Shown here: positions 45,074-53,758 of the stretch, one piece after another
Position numbering within the stretch: the stretch's first letter is position 1
Layout: each line of letters opens with the position of its first letter
NCBI GenBank assembly: GCA_963789025.1
Contig: CAWBIT010000008.1
Coordinates: 310,001-374,000 of the forward strand
DNA: 64,000 nt
Reading direction: 5' to 3'
DNA from: AP-15 sp963789025
GTDB taxonomy: Bacteria > Pseudomonadota > Alphaproteobacteria > ATCC43930 > CGMCC-115725
The notes under the pieces: model-generated
What the model was told of the DNA's origin: nothing
Database searches by the model: none
The model's input: the letters and a program-made list of their open reading frames with translations, nothing else
Translations under genes and position numbers: made by a program

Positions 45074-46921
45074 TCAGTCGGAGGCAGTGAAATGCTGCAT
45101 TCCGGGGAAGTTGAAACCGGCATTGAGCGGAGGCACCAACAACACTTCGCAGATACGCTGCCGCAGCTCAGCGACCCTGAACGGCTTTGCGAGAAGCGGG
45201 ATGCCTGAAGCTCCGCCGGAGCGAAGCACATCCGCGTGTCCAGACATCAGCATCACGTTCAATTCCCGTTGACAAGTCCGCGCGCGATCTATGACGGCGA
45301 TGCCGTTCATTCCCGGCATGGCGTAATCGACCAACAGAAGATCGAGCGGCTGCTCTCTCTCGATGATCGCGAGGGCTTCAGAAGGGGTGTCCGCTTCCCA
45401 CACTAGGTGGCCATTGTCGCGCAGAACGGTCGCGACAAAAGTCAGCACACCCGAGTCATCGTCACAAACCACAATTCTTGCATGGCGCGCATGGTGCGGC
45501 TCGAATAAAGACAGACCCGGATCGGGGGCGACGCATTGCAATGTTTTGCTCTCGGCGCGCGGCAGCCACAAATCCACTTTCGTGCCTTCACCGGGAGTGC
45601 TGGCAATCGCGACCAATCCCCCCGATTGTGCCGCAAAGCCGTGAACGATCGATAATCCTAGTCCCGAGCCTCGGCCGGCCTCCTTCGTCGTGAAGAATGG
45701 CTCGAACGCGCGTTGGAGGGTCTCCTTATCCATGCCGATGCCGGTGTCGGTTACCGAAATTACCACATAGTCGTCCGGCTGGAGTTCGGGCGGCAGGTTG
45801 ACAGTGTCTCCTTGTCGGTTCTGAGCACTGATTCGTAGAACCCCGCCTCCGGGCATAGCGTCTCGCGCGTTGAGGGCGAGGTTTAGGATGGCGAGCTCCA
45901 GCTGGTTCGGGTCGATCCATGCAGGATGTAAATCAAGTTCCGAGCGTATCACCAGCTCGATTTCAGGGCCGATCGTCTGCTCCAGCAATCTCACCGCGGC
46001 GCTGAGCACACAGGGAATATCGACCGGCCTCGGATCCAAATGCTGTCGACGCGCAAAGGCGAGCAGATGCCGGGTCAGCGCGGCGCCACGTTCCGCCGCA
46101 CGGAGGGCCGCCTGTAACCACGCTACCGTGCGGGGATCGGCGCCAGCGCGGTCTTGCGCCATTTCGAGGTGCCCGACGATTACAGTGAGCAGGTTGTTGA
46201 AATCGTGAGCGATGCCGCCTGTCAATTGACCGATGGCCTCCATTTTGTGGATTTGCCGCAACTGGTCCTCCGCGACCCTCCGCTGCTCCACCTCCAAGTG
46301 CAGTCGTTGATTTGCCGAAACTAGCTCCTTGGTCTTCTCGGTCAGATCGCAGTTCAAACGCAATCCATGCACAAAGCCGCGGGCAGAATTGCATGCCGCA
46401 AGGGTTATTGTCACTGAGAACACCACCATCATGTCGCCGTGCACAGTCCAACCGTCGAGAAAAAAGCGGCCCGCCAGTGGTAGAGAAGCGGGGAAAACGT
46501 AGGCAATGAAGGCCGGCAGATAATTGGAAAACGCGACGAGTGAGGCGGCGCACATCCCGCCGATGACAAAAGCGACGAAAGTCTGCTCCACCAGGTTATC
46601 CGGAAGCAAAAGTGCGCTGCCGATGCCCCACAGCAACCCCGACAACCCCGATCCGACGGTTGCCGCTGCCGCCCATCGGCTCGCGGACTGGGCCGACTCG
46701 CTGGTGCGGCGGTAACGGACCCACCCGAATGCGTGAGCTCCCGTAAGGGCAATCGTCAATGCGAGAAATACCAGCCACCAAGTCTGTCCTTTATAGGACG
46801 CCAGTACGATCGCGACCAAGGTGGAGTTGACGATATTGACGAGCAGGACTATCGGGATGTGTTGGTAGAGGGCTCGTATCTGCGCGACGTAGATCCCGTT
46901 CGTGGTGCCAGTTTGTTTCAC
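45074..46921 (-). CDS. Hybrid sensor histidine kinase with receiver domain
   Basis: Membrane sensor of 615 residues. Residues about 22-180 hold six or so hydrophobic segments (a compact membrane sensor). A coiled linker leads to the dimerisation helix GGIAHDFNNLL with phospho-accepting His239. The ATPase domain has the N box (LNLALNARDAMPGGG), G1 (DTGIGM), F (FEPFFTTK) and G2 (GSGLGLS). A C-terminal receiver follows, with Asp532 (LLVDYAMPG), acidic CDDDS near 486-490 and Lys579. It is convergent with the Tad operon, 71 bases away, and divergent from the regulator at 47386. A link to pilus control is inference from position only. Confidence 0.9.
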   Translation of the reverse strand: MKQTGTTNGIYVAQIRALYQHIPIVLLVNIVNSTLVAIVLASYKGQTWWLVFLALTIALTGAHAFGWVRYRRTSESAQSASRWAAAATVGSGLSGLLWGIGSALLLPDNLVEQTFVAFVIGGMCAASLVAFSNYLPAFIAYVFPASLPLAGRFFLDGWTVHGDMMVVFSVTITLAACNSARGFVHGLRLNCDLTEKTKELVSANQRLHLEVEQRRVAEDQLRQIHKMEAIGQLTGGIAHDFNNLLTVIVGHLEMAQDRAGADPRTVAWLQAALRAAERGAALTRHLLAFARRQHLDPRPVDIPCVLSAAVRLLEQTIGPEIELVIRSELDLHPAWIDPNQLELAILNLALNARDAMPGGGVLRISAQNRQGDTVNLPPELQPDDYVVISVTDTGIGMDKETLQRAFEPFFTTKEAGRGSGLGLSIVHGFAAQSGGLVAIASTPGEGTKVDLWLPRAESKTLQCVAPDPGLSLFEPHHARHARIVVCDDDSGVLTFVATVLRDNGHLVWEADTPSEALAIIEREQPLDLLLVDYAMPGMNGIAVIDRARTCQRELNVMLMSGHADVLRSGGASGIPLLAKPFRVAELRQRICEVLLVPPLNAGFNFPGMQHFTASD

Positions 46922-47385
46922 GTCGCCTCGCTTTAAGCATTGCAGTGGAGGCGCAATTCGCCGCGGCAGGTGATCTTACCTCGCCGATGTCAGGCGACCG
47001 TCATTTGTACGTCTGGCAGATGTCAAAAAGGCTGTGCTTAATTAATCTTTTTTGCCTTATTTAGGGTTCCGAGCATCGATCACGGCAACCGAATACATCA
47101 AAAACGGCAAAAATCTGACTTGATTGGGTGATATTGAAACAATCGGTCGTGCATGGACGTAATTTTGCCATAATTCGTACGATAGTAACACAGTCGGACC
47201 AAGCTCCCACCCTGCAGTGGCAGTTCCAATGGGTACGACAGCGCGATCGAACCCGTGCCACAGTCCGAATGGCTAGTCGAATTTGGGGGCAAAGGTTGTG
47301 AATCGATTTGTGACGCTGCGCCGCACGGGCAGCTTAGTATAACTAGCGGCCGAGAGTTTTGCTCAGCCATGATTGGGAATTAAAG
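46922..47385. other. A/T-rich divergent promoter region
   Basis: A 464-base spacer between the hybrid kinase and the third BTAD regulator, transcribed in opposite directions. The middle (47030-47200) is strongly A/T-rich (for example TTAATTAATCTTTTTTGCC) compared with surrounding coding DNA. It probably holds both promoters and operator sites. No RNA gene or repeat recognised. Confidence 0.5.
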
Positions 47386-49470
47386 ATGTCATTGACAATT
47401 CATGTGCTCGGACCTTTGGTGATCAAGAGTGACGGCTGTCGACTCGACAAGCTCCCGAAAAAGGCGCGTGCGCTGCTCGCTTTTCTCGCGGCCCAAAACG
47501 GCGAAGCGGTCAGCCGCGAGCGACTGGCCGACTTGCTATGGCCCTACCAGGGGTCGGAGCAAGGCCGCCACAGCTTGCGCAATTGCCTGTTGGAGCTGCG
47601 CAAAGCGCTCGGGCGGGGATCAACCTCTGATTTGGCAGCCGACTTTGCCAACTGCCGGATCGACGACGCCACCGTCGACCTCGATGGTTTCGAGCGGCTG
47701 TCGCGCTCACATGACCGTGGCGAGCTGCAGACGGCAGCCGATTTGTACCGCGGAGATTTCCTCGCTGATTTCTATATCGCCTCCGAGCCGTTTCAGGAAT
47801 GGTTGGGAGCGGCGCGAGACCGCGCGCTTACTGCGATCTGTGACGTCCTGGAACGATTGATGGCGCTGCAAGATGCCGCCGGTGACTACGAAGCCGCGAT
47901 CCAATCTGGACGCCGGCTGGTGACCCTCGAACCGCTGTCCGAATCAGGGCAGCGCGCGCTGATGCGCGCCTACGCGCGCGGCGGCCGCCGCGGTGAAGCG
48001 CTCCGCCAATACAAGAGCTGCGCAAATACTTTGCAGCGTGAGCTGGGCGTCACGCCCGATGAGGAAACCCAGGCGCTGGCGCGCTCGATCGCCCGTTCGG
48101 GCGGAGAGGGTCATATCGTAAGCGCCGCACCGCGCAACCAGGCTCGCCCCTCGTCGAGCGCGATGGTCGATCGCGTGGTGGAAAGCCACCGCCCTCGCTC
48201 GCAAGAGCGGCCGATCCCTGGCTCAGAAAAACCGCAATGGCCATGCCTGCTGCCGAGCATTGCCGTGGCGGTTGCACCGATGCGCAATTTAACGGGCGAT
48301 CCCGATCGGCAACGCTTGGTGGAAGCCTTTACCGACGACCTCGTCACCGACCTCCTTCGACAGGGCCGCGGTCTCTCGCTCAAACCTTTGAAGGGCGAGC
48401 AGCCCACAATGGGCAAGCTCGCGCGGCCGCCCGCTTCAGAGCGTGAATATGACTATGTCGTCACCGGGAGCGCTCAGTGCGGCCATCGCGAAACTTTGCG
48501 GGTGAATATGCGGATCGTCGATGCTGCGACCTCCGAGTTCGTCTGGGCGGGCCGACATGAGTTCGACCCTGAAGAAATCGCACCGATCCAGACGAGGATC
48601 ACCCGGCGGATATCTCGAGAGCTTCATGTGCTGCTGCTCCAGGCAGCCAGCCGCCGCGCCTTTTACGACGCGGGCATGGAGCACGGGGTCACCGAATCGC
48701 TGTCGCGGGCGGCGAGCGCACTGCAACAAGGCATGCGCGCGGAGTTGTCGGCTGAGGCACAGCGTTGGTTTCTAACAGCACTGGCGAGCGATCCGCGAAA
48801 TGTCGAGGCTCTGACAGGTCTGGCGATAACTTGCCAGCATCTCGTCAGCAACCCATGGTGGGCCGAACCGCGGGTCGTGGCGACCGCCTCCGACCTGGGC
48901 CGCGAAGCGGCGGCGATCGCGCTCTCGATCGCCCCGGGGCACAGCGCCGCGCATTGTGTACAGGGGATGTTGTATTCGGCTGCCGGACAACTGGATGAGG
49001 CGGGCGGCGCGTTCGAACGCGCTCTGGCAACCAATTCAAGCCAGGGTACCGCGTACGGGTTCGCCGGATACAATGCTGCCTTTCTCGGACGCGTCGATGA
49101 GACTGTACCGGCGATCGAGCGCGCAATGAGCCTCGATCGATCGGATCGACGGCACAGCATTTGGCTCTTCTTCGGCGGCTTCGCGGAACTCCTGCGGGGG
49201 CGAACCGAGGCTTCGATTTCCCTTCTCCGCAAATCTTTGGAACGCAATCCCAGCTATGGGAGCGCGCAGTTATTCCTGGCGGCTGCGCTGTCTACGAGCG
49301 GGCGGGACAAGGAAGCAACCGAAGCCGCAGCGAAATTCCGAGGACTGTATCCGCAACACCGGACGCGTGCGTTTGAACAGCTCTGGCTGTCGCGTTCCGG
49401 GTCCGCGGCTTACCGGGCCCAGATCCAACCGGCATTCGAGAAAATCCGCGGACTCGGCCTTATAAATTAA
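47386..49470 (+). CDS. BTAD-type transcriptional regulator with TolB-like and TPR domains (third copy)
   Basis: 694 residues, exactly the length of the relative at 32397 and similar along its whole length: winged helix (VLGPLVIKSDG, RERLADLLWPYQG), BTAD domain (ADLYRGDFLADF, RRGEALRQYKSC), TolB-like domain (VAVAPMRNLTGDPDRQ) and TPR region (SNPWWAEPR, RRHSIWLFFGGFAELL). The start ATG 47386 matches the first residue of the relative; an in-frame start at 47359 would add nine residues. It sits at the far end of the pilus region, after the hybrid kinase. The full-length copies could bind shared operators. Confidence 0.83.
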   Translation: MSLTIHVLGPLVIKSDGCRLDKLPKKARALLAFLAAQNGEAVSRERLADLLWPYQGSEQGRHSLRNCLLELRKALGRGSTSDLAADFANCRIDDATVDLDGFERLSRSHDRGELQTAADLYRGDFLADFYIASEPFQEWLGAARDRALTAICDVLERLMALQDAAGDYEAAIQSGRRLVTLEPLSESGQRALMRAYARGGRRGEALRQYKSCANTLQRELGVTPDEETQALARSIARSGGEGHIVSAAPRNQARPSSSAMVDRVVESHRPRSQERPIPGSEKPQWPCLLPSIAVAVAPMRNLTGDPDRQRLVEAFTDDLVTDLLRQGRGLSLKPLKGEQPTMGKLARPPASEREYDYVVTGSAQCGHRETLRVNMRIVDAATSEFVWAGRHEFDPEEIAPIQTRITRRISRELHVLLLQAASRRAFYDAGMEHGVTESLSRAASALQQGMRAELSAEAQRWFLTALASDPRNVEALTGLAITCQHLVSNPWWAEPRVVATASDLGREAAAIALSIAPGHSAAHCVQGMLYSAAGQLDEAGGAFERALATNSSQGTAYGFAGYNAAFLGRVDETVPAIERAMSLDRSDRRHSIWLFFGGFAELLRGRTEASISLLRKSLERNPSYGSAQLFLAAALSTSGRDKEATEAAAKFRGLYPQHRTRAFEQLWLSRSGSAAYRAQIQPAFEKIRGLGLIN

Positions 49471-49488
49471 TTTCGCTTGCTTCGCGCG

Positions 49489-50055
49489 TTATCGGGCGGC
49501 GGTCTGCGAGAGCCTGCGCGACAGCTCGAGCGCCATCTTCTGGTGCTCCTCGAGCGTCGGCAAGGTCTTTTGCGCAAATTGCTTCAGCTCGGTGTTGTGA
49601 CCCGAGCGCTCCTCTTGCTGGAAGAGCTTCACCGCCTTGCTGTGGTCTTCGACCATGTCGTGCGTGTACTGGTCGTCGAAGGCCTTGCCGTGCAGCGGCT
49701 GGAGCTTCTCGCGCATCCGCTCGTGCTCTGAATCGAGGGTCTTGGGCATATCGACCCCGAGCCCGGTCACGATCGACTTCAATTGCTCGTTTGCTTTTGT
49801 ATGATCCTCGATCATCCGATCAGCGAAACGCTTGACGTCGGCATTTTCCGATTTCTGAGCGATCTTGCCGAGCTCGACCTCCGACATGCCGCCGATCGCG
49901 GCCTCCTTCACAAAAGTCCTGTCTTCTTGGTCCAGCGCATCTTTGGCGGAAGTCGCAGCGGTGTGGCTGGTCTGCCCGGTTTGGGCAAAAACTGGAGGAG
50001 CGGCGAGCAGTCCGACGGCAACGACCGCGGTCGTGGTGAGTAAGCGAAGCATCAT
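49489..50055 (-). CDS. DUF4142 domain exported protein
   Basis: A 188-residue exported protein with a cleavable Sec signal (MMLRLLTTTAVVAVGLLAA, cut near VFA-QT at about residue 24). The mature domain is a four-helix ferritin-like DUF4142 bundle: FVKEAAIGGMSEVELGK, FADRMIEDHTKANEQL, MVEDHSKAVKLFQQE. The family is periplasmic and of unknown reaction, often stress-induced. The start ATG 50055 has GGAG six bases upstream; the open frame extends 33 codons further without support. Stands alone and convergent with the regulator at 47386. Confidence 0.88.
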   Translation of the reverse strand: MMLRLLTTTAVVAVGLLAAPPVFAQTGQTSHTAATSAKDALDQEDRTFVKEAAIGGMSEVELGKIAQKSENADVKRFADRMIEDHTKANEQLKSIVTGLGVDMPKTLDSEHERMREKLQPLHGKAFDDQYTHDMVEDHSKAVKLFQQEERSGHNTELKQFAQKTLPTLEEHQKMALELSRRLSQTAAR

Positions 50056-50190
50056 GATCACTCCGGGATCGGCATTTAGCCCCTTCAACAGGCGCGTTCG
50101 GGCGGAGTTCCCGATTGGCGAAATTGCCGATGCGACACCCTCGATACGCAGCACGCCAGCGCCGTTCTGGTTAGCGGCGCGCTGGATTTT

Positions 50191-50904
50191 TCACCCGCCG
50201 GAAACTTCGATAAAGGCCCGAAATATTCGGCGGTCGCCCTCGCTGATCTCGAATTCGGGGTGCCATTGCACCCCGAGACAGAAACGGCGACGCGGATCCT
50301 CGATCCCCTCGACGACGCCGTCCTCGGCGACGGCGTCGATGACGAGCCCCGGCCCGGCGGCCTTGACCGCCTGATGGTGCGCGCTGTTGACCCCGAGGCT
50401 GTCCACTCCGGTGATGCGGTGCAGGAGGGTCCCGGCGATCACCCGGACGGTATGCCCGGGCTCGTCGCGCGGGTTCGGCTGGCGATGCGGCAGGCAGTCC
50501 GGGACTTCGTCCGGGATGTGCTGGATCAATGTGCCGCCGAGCGCGACATTGAGGAGCTGCTGGCCGCCGCAGATCCCGAGCATCGGCATGTCTTGGGCGA
50601 GCGCGCCCTTTGCCGCAGCGAGCTCGAAAGCAGTGCGGCGGTCCTTGGTCTTGACCGTCGGGTGCCTCGTCGCATCCCCGAATAGCGCCGGGTCGACATC
50701 AAAGCCGCCACCGGTGACGATCAGGCCGTCGATCCGGCCGAGATAGGCCGACGCGGCGTCGGGATCGTGCGGCAGCAGGATCGGCAGCCCGCCGGCACGG
50801 CGGACCGCGTTGCAATAATTCTCGCGGATCGCATACCACGGAAAATTCGAATAGCCGCCGGGGGGTTCGTGATCGAGGGTGAGACCGATGACCGGCTGTG
50901 CCAT
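50191..50904 (-). CDS. Gamma-glutamyl-gamma-aminobutyrate hydrolase-like (peptidase C26, PuuD-like)
   Basis: Class I glutamine-amidotransferase-fold hydrolase of 237 residues. The catalytic triad is Cys112 (LGICGGQQ), His215 and Glu217 (GVQWHPE). GLIVTGGGFDVDP in the first third is a family feature. It would cleave gamma-glutamyl amides such as gamma-glutamyl-GABA in polyamine catabolism, or related compounds. It is divergent from the thioesterase gene with 42 bases between. No other putrescine-utilisation gene is nearby, so the exact substrate is open. Confidence 0.87.
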   Translation of the reverse strand: MAQPVIGLTLDHEPPGGYSNFPWYAIRENYCNAVRRAGGLPILLPHDPDAASAYLGRIDGLIVTGGGFDVDPALFGDATRHPTVKTKDRRTAFELAAAKGALAQDMPMLGICGGQQLLNVALGGTLIQHIPDEVPDCLPHRQPNPRDEPGHTVRVIAGTLLHRITGVDSLGVNSAHHQAVKAAGPGLVIDAVAEDGVVEGIEDPRRRFCLGVQWHPEFEISEGDRRIFRAFIEVSGG

Positions 50905-50946
50905 GCTGCGAGATCCAATCTAAACCGGGGGCGAAACTGGAAGGCG

Positions 50947-51342
50947 ATGAACGAGTATTACGAGCAGCCGCTCCCGATACGGACCTACGACATAGACTTT
51001 GCCGGCATGGTCAGCAACATCGTGTTCATTCGCTGGCTCGAGGATCTGCGGCTCGGCCTGTTGGACCAGGCCTATCCGCTTATCCGGGCGCTCGCCGAGG
51101 ATATCGCGCCGATCCTGTTGTCCACGCGAATCAGCTACCGGCGGCCGGTGACGATCGCCGACCCCCTCGTCGGTCGGATGCGGGTCGCCGGACTGACCAG
51201 GGTGCGCTGGCAGCTCGCTGCCGAATTCTTGGTCGACGGCGCCGTCCATGCCGAGGCCGAGCAGGAAGGGTTGTTCATGCGCCTGTCGACCCGGCGGCCG
51301 ATCGCAATACCCGAGCCCGTTCGCCGCTGGCACGGCGGATGA
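50947..51342 (+). CDS. Hotdog-fold acyl-CoA thioesterase
   Basis: A 131-residue 4HBT-family thioesterase expected to release carboxylic acids from CoA thioesters. Signature features are the opening IRTYDIDFAGMVSNIVFIRWLEDLR, where Asp-x-x-x-x-x-N is the active-site pattern of YbgC/4-hydroxybenzoyl-CoA-type enzymes (quoted part DIDFAGMVSNIVF), and the long helix and strand RRPVTIADPLVGR. The ATG overlaps nothing upstream, and its stop overlaps the ATG of tadA by four bases. Co-transcribed with tadA and the enoyl-CoA hydratase. Confidence 0.85.
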   Translation: MNEYYEQPLPIRTYDIDFAGMVSNIVFIRWLEDLRLGLLDQAYPLIRALAEDIAPILLSTRISYRRPVTIADPLVGRMRVAGLTRVRWQLAAEFLVDGAVHAEAEQEGLFMRLSTRRPIAIPEPVRRWHGG

Positions 51343-51791
51343 CTGCGCAACCTTCACCGATGAGGCTGGCCCTCGCCGAAGCTGAGGCGGCGGCCGCCCG
51401 CGGCGACGTACCGGTCGGTGCCGTGTTGGTCGATGGCGAAGGGCGTGTTCTCGCCGCCGCCGGCAATCGCGTCGAGGCTGATCATGACCCGACGGCCCAT
51501 GCCGAGATGCTGGTATTACGCAGAGGCGCAGCCCAATCGGGCGCCGCGCAACTCACCGAATGCGATCTCTACGTCACCCTCGAACCCTGCGCGATGTGCG
51601 CCGCGGCGATCGCATTGACCCGCCTGCGCCGCCTCTATTTCGGGGCTTATGATCCAAAAGGCGGCGCGGTCGAGCACGGCCCCCGCCTCTTCGACCAGCC
51701 CACCACACATCACCGGCCGGAAATTTACGGCGGCATTGAAGAGAGGCGCGCCGGCGAATTGCTTCGCAGTTTTTTCCAGACCCGGCGATAG
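51339..51791 (+). CDS. tadA: tRNA adenosine(34) deaminase
   Basis: Zinc-dependent deaminase making inosine at the wobble position of tRNA-Arg(ACG). In 150 residues the CDA-type motifs are His54-Ala-Glu56 (PTAHAEM; Glu56 is the proton shuttle) and Pro83-Cys84-x2-Cys87 (EPCAMC). The ATG overlaps the thioesterase stop (ATGA). This gene, an essential one, is distinct from the pilus motor gene also called tadA in other species. The enoyl-CoA hydratase gene follows ten bases later. Confidence 0.92.
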   Translation: MTAQPSPMRLALAEAEAAAARGDVPVGAVLVDGEGRVLAAAGNRVEADHDPTAHAEMLVLRRGAAQSGAAQLTECDLYVTLEPCAMCAAAIALTRLRRLYFGAYDPKGGAVEHGPRLFDQPTTHHRPEIYGGIEERRAGELLRSFFQTRR

Positions 51792-51801
51792 GAGGAAACC
51801 C

Positions 51802-52620
51802 ATGCCCGATCCTCTGGTATTGTACGAGGTAGACGACAAGGTCGCCGTCATCACCCTCAACCGGCCGGAAAAGCTCAACGCGATCAGCGCGGAATTGCAG
51901 CAACAGCTGACCGACGCATTCTCGCGGGCCGACGCCGATTCCGCCACGAGTGTCGTCTTGCTGCGGGCCGAGGGCCGCAGCTTCTGCGCCGGCTACGACA
52001 TCTCGGCGCAGGTGCCGGGTGCGGATGATTGGCGCAGCGATCCCAACAAAGCGCACGAGCATCTCCGCCCGCAGCTCGAATTTGAGATGCTGCCGTGGCT
52101 GATGAAAAAGCCCGTCATCGCGTCGGTTCAGGGCCATGTGATGGGCGGCGGCTGCGAACTCGTCATGCTGTGCGACCTGACGATCGCCGCCGACAATGCG
52201 ACGTTCGGCGAGCCGGAAGTACGTTTTTCGAGCGTCGGCCCGGCAATCGTGATGCCAATGATCATCGGCTACAAGAAGGCGCGCGAACTCCTCTATTTCG
52301 GCGACACGATCGACGCCAGGGCGGCGCTCGATCTCGGCATGGTCAACCGCGTCGTGCCGGTCGCCGAGTTGCGCGAGGCGAGCCTGCGCTATGCGAAGCG
52401 GCTGTCGCTGATCTCCCCGGAAGCGCTCTTTGCGACGAAGCGTGCGGTCAATCGCGGCGCCGACGCCGCCGGCTTCCGCACCGCGCTCTACGCCGGGCTC
52501 GACATCGTCGGCCCGCTCTATGCGACCAAGACCGAATTCGGCCAGAAATTCCGCGATATCGTCGCCTCCGAAGGCGTCCCCGCCGCGGTCAGATGGCGAT
52601 CGGCTCAGTTCAAGGAATAA
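51802..52620 (+). CDS. Enoyl-CoA hydratase/isomerase family protein
   Basis: Crotonase-fold enzyme of 272 residues for CoA-ester chemistry. Oxyanion-hole segments are SFCAGYDIS and HVMGGGCELVM; Glu in GCEL matches one catalytic glutamate, and GEPEVRFSS occupies the second position. ATG 51802 follows AGGAGG. The C-terminal region (RGADAAGFRTALYAG onward) has a damaged near copy at 59964-60131. It is the last gene of the thioesterase-tadA operon and would fit fatty-acid or aromatic side-chain degradation. Confidence 0.9.
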   Translation: MPDPLVLYEVDDKVAVITLNRPEKLNAISAELQQQLTDAFSRADADSATSVVLLRAEGRSFCAGYDISAQVPGADDWRSDPNKAHEHLRPQLEFEMLPWLMKKPVIASVQGHVMGGGCELVMLCDLTIAADNATFGEPEVRFSSVGPAIVMPMIIGYKKARELLYFGDTIDARAALDLGMVNRVVPVAELREASLRYAKRLSLISPEALFATKRAVNRGADAAGFRTALYAGLDIVGPLYATKTEFGQKFRDIVASEGVPAAVRWRSAQFKE

Positions 52621-52655
52621 CGCAACTCCCGGGCCGGTGCGCGCCGCGCCGCATG

Positions 52656-53195
52656 TCATTCTGCGAGGCGCCGGACGGCCCGCAGCCGCACCCGCACGCT
52701 GCGTGCGATGCGCGCGCCCTCGGCGGGCGCGAGGTCGCCCCGCGCAATCGCCGCCAGAACGGTGCCGAGCACCAGCCGGCAATCCTCGGCCGTGCTCGCG
52801 GAGTTGAGGTCAATCCCGAGTCGTTCCGCGGGGCCGATCGAAGGAGGCCGCGGCAATAATTGCTCGGCGAGCGGCCGCAACAGATGCGGCTTGCGATCGA
52901 TCAGATCCGTCAGCGCCTTCGGGCTCAGCGGCCGCGGCAAGAGATCGGGCACGCGGCGGCGGGGATTAGGGATGCCGCGTGGCCGGCCGCGCGGATTGCC
53001 CGAGCTCCCCTTCGCAAAGCGCCCGCGCGCGTCGCGCGCGCGAGGCGAGAACGGATCAGGAGCAAGTGCTTGAGATATTTGAATTCCGGGCTCGGGAAAC
53101 AGGTGAGAACAGGAGAGCGAACACGGATCGGACGCGATTTCCGGGCTCCGGGACAACCAAATCCAACATATGGGTTCATGGTTTGTTCCCGTCAA
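52656..53195 (-). CDS. DUF5681 domain protein
   Basis: The recognisable part begins near residue 48 (ARDARGRFAKGSSGNPRGRPRG), the basic N-terminal motif of DUF5681 proteins (quoted in part as RFAKGSSGNPRGRP), often found near phage-type genes. The C-terminal part is helical and charged with no enzymatic motif (LIDRKPHLLRPLAEQL). The start is uncertain: the frame opens with TTG at 53195, and the segment before residue 48 does not look like protein. The real start is probably near 53040-53070 at a non-ATG codon. Function unknown, possibly DNA binding. Confidence 0.6.
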   Translation of the reverse strand: MTGTNHEPICWIWLSRSPEIASDPCSLSCSHLFPEPGIQISQALAPDPFSPRARDARGRFAKGSSGNPRGRPRGIPNPRRRVPDLLPRPLSPKALTDLIDRKPHLLRPLAEQLLPRPPSIGPAERLGIDLNSASTAEDCRLVLGTVLAAIARGDLAPAEGARIARSVRVRLRAVRRLAE

Positions 53196-53758
53196 GAAGG
53201 ATTAGGCCGTTGGCTGGACTAGGCACAAGGTGGTGGTACGATGAGAGCCCCGGACCTCGGGCGGGCGTTGGCGTCGGGGCGTGTCTGCCCAGCAAATGGG
53301 TGAGGTCCGGTCTCGTTAATTCGACCCACTGCGGTCGCTCGCTTGCCTCGACCGCAATGGCGTCCCATGCCCCATACCTGCCGTTCGCAATACTCGTCGG
53401 GACCGGCCCATCGGGTGGTAAGCGGTCGTTCCACCTGTCAGCACTCCAACCGAGGAAGGACCATGATCTGGCCGGACGACGTTGAAATTCTATGATGTCG
53501 TATGGTGAAAAAAAAGGAAATCGCGAACAGGAAGCGCACCCTCATGCGATACGCCAGCAACGCGGGAACCCGGAAGGCGGGATAGACCCTCTCTCGCAGA
53601 AACCTGCGGGCCGCTCCTGTGCGGGCGACTGGATAACGTGGCGCTGTCCGATCCGCCGATGACATCACGCGCAGCGCGGGTTTAGGGCTCGACACGGATT
53701 GGTTATCCGTTCCACGGTATTCGCTGGTTGGCCGAGAGCGCTCGCAACAGCGATCGCG
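53196..53758. other. Gene-free spacer
   Basis: About 560 bases without a convincing frame. The short frames on both strands have no family likeness and no ribosome sites. No RNA gene or repeat was recognised. It may be decayed accessory DNA, since a DUF5681 gene lies to its left and a glycan cluster to its right. Confidence 0.4.
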
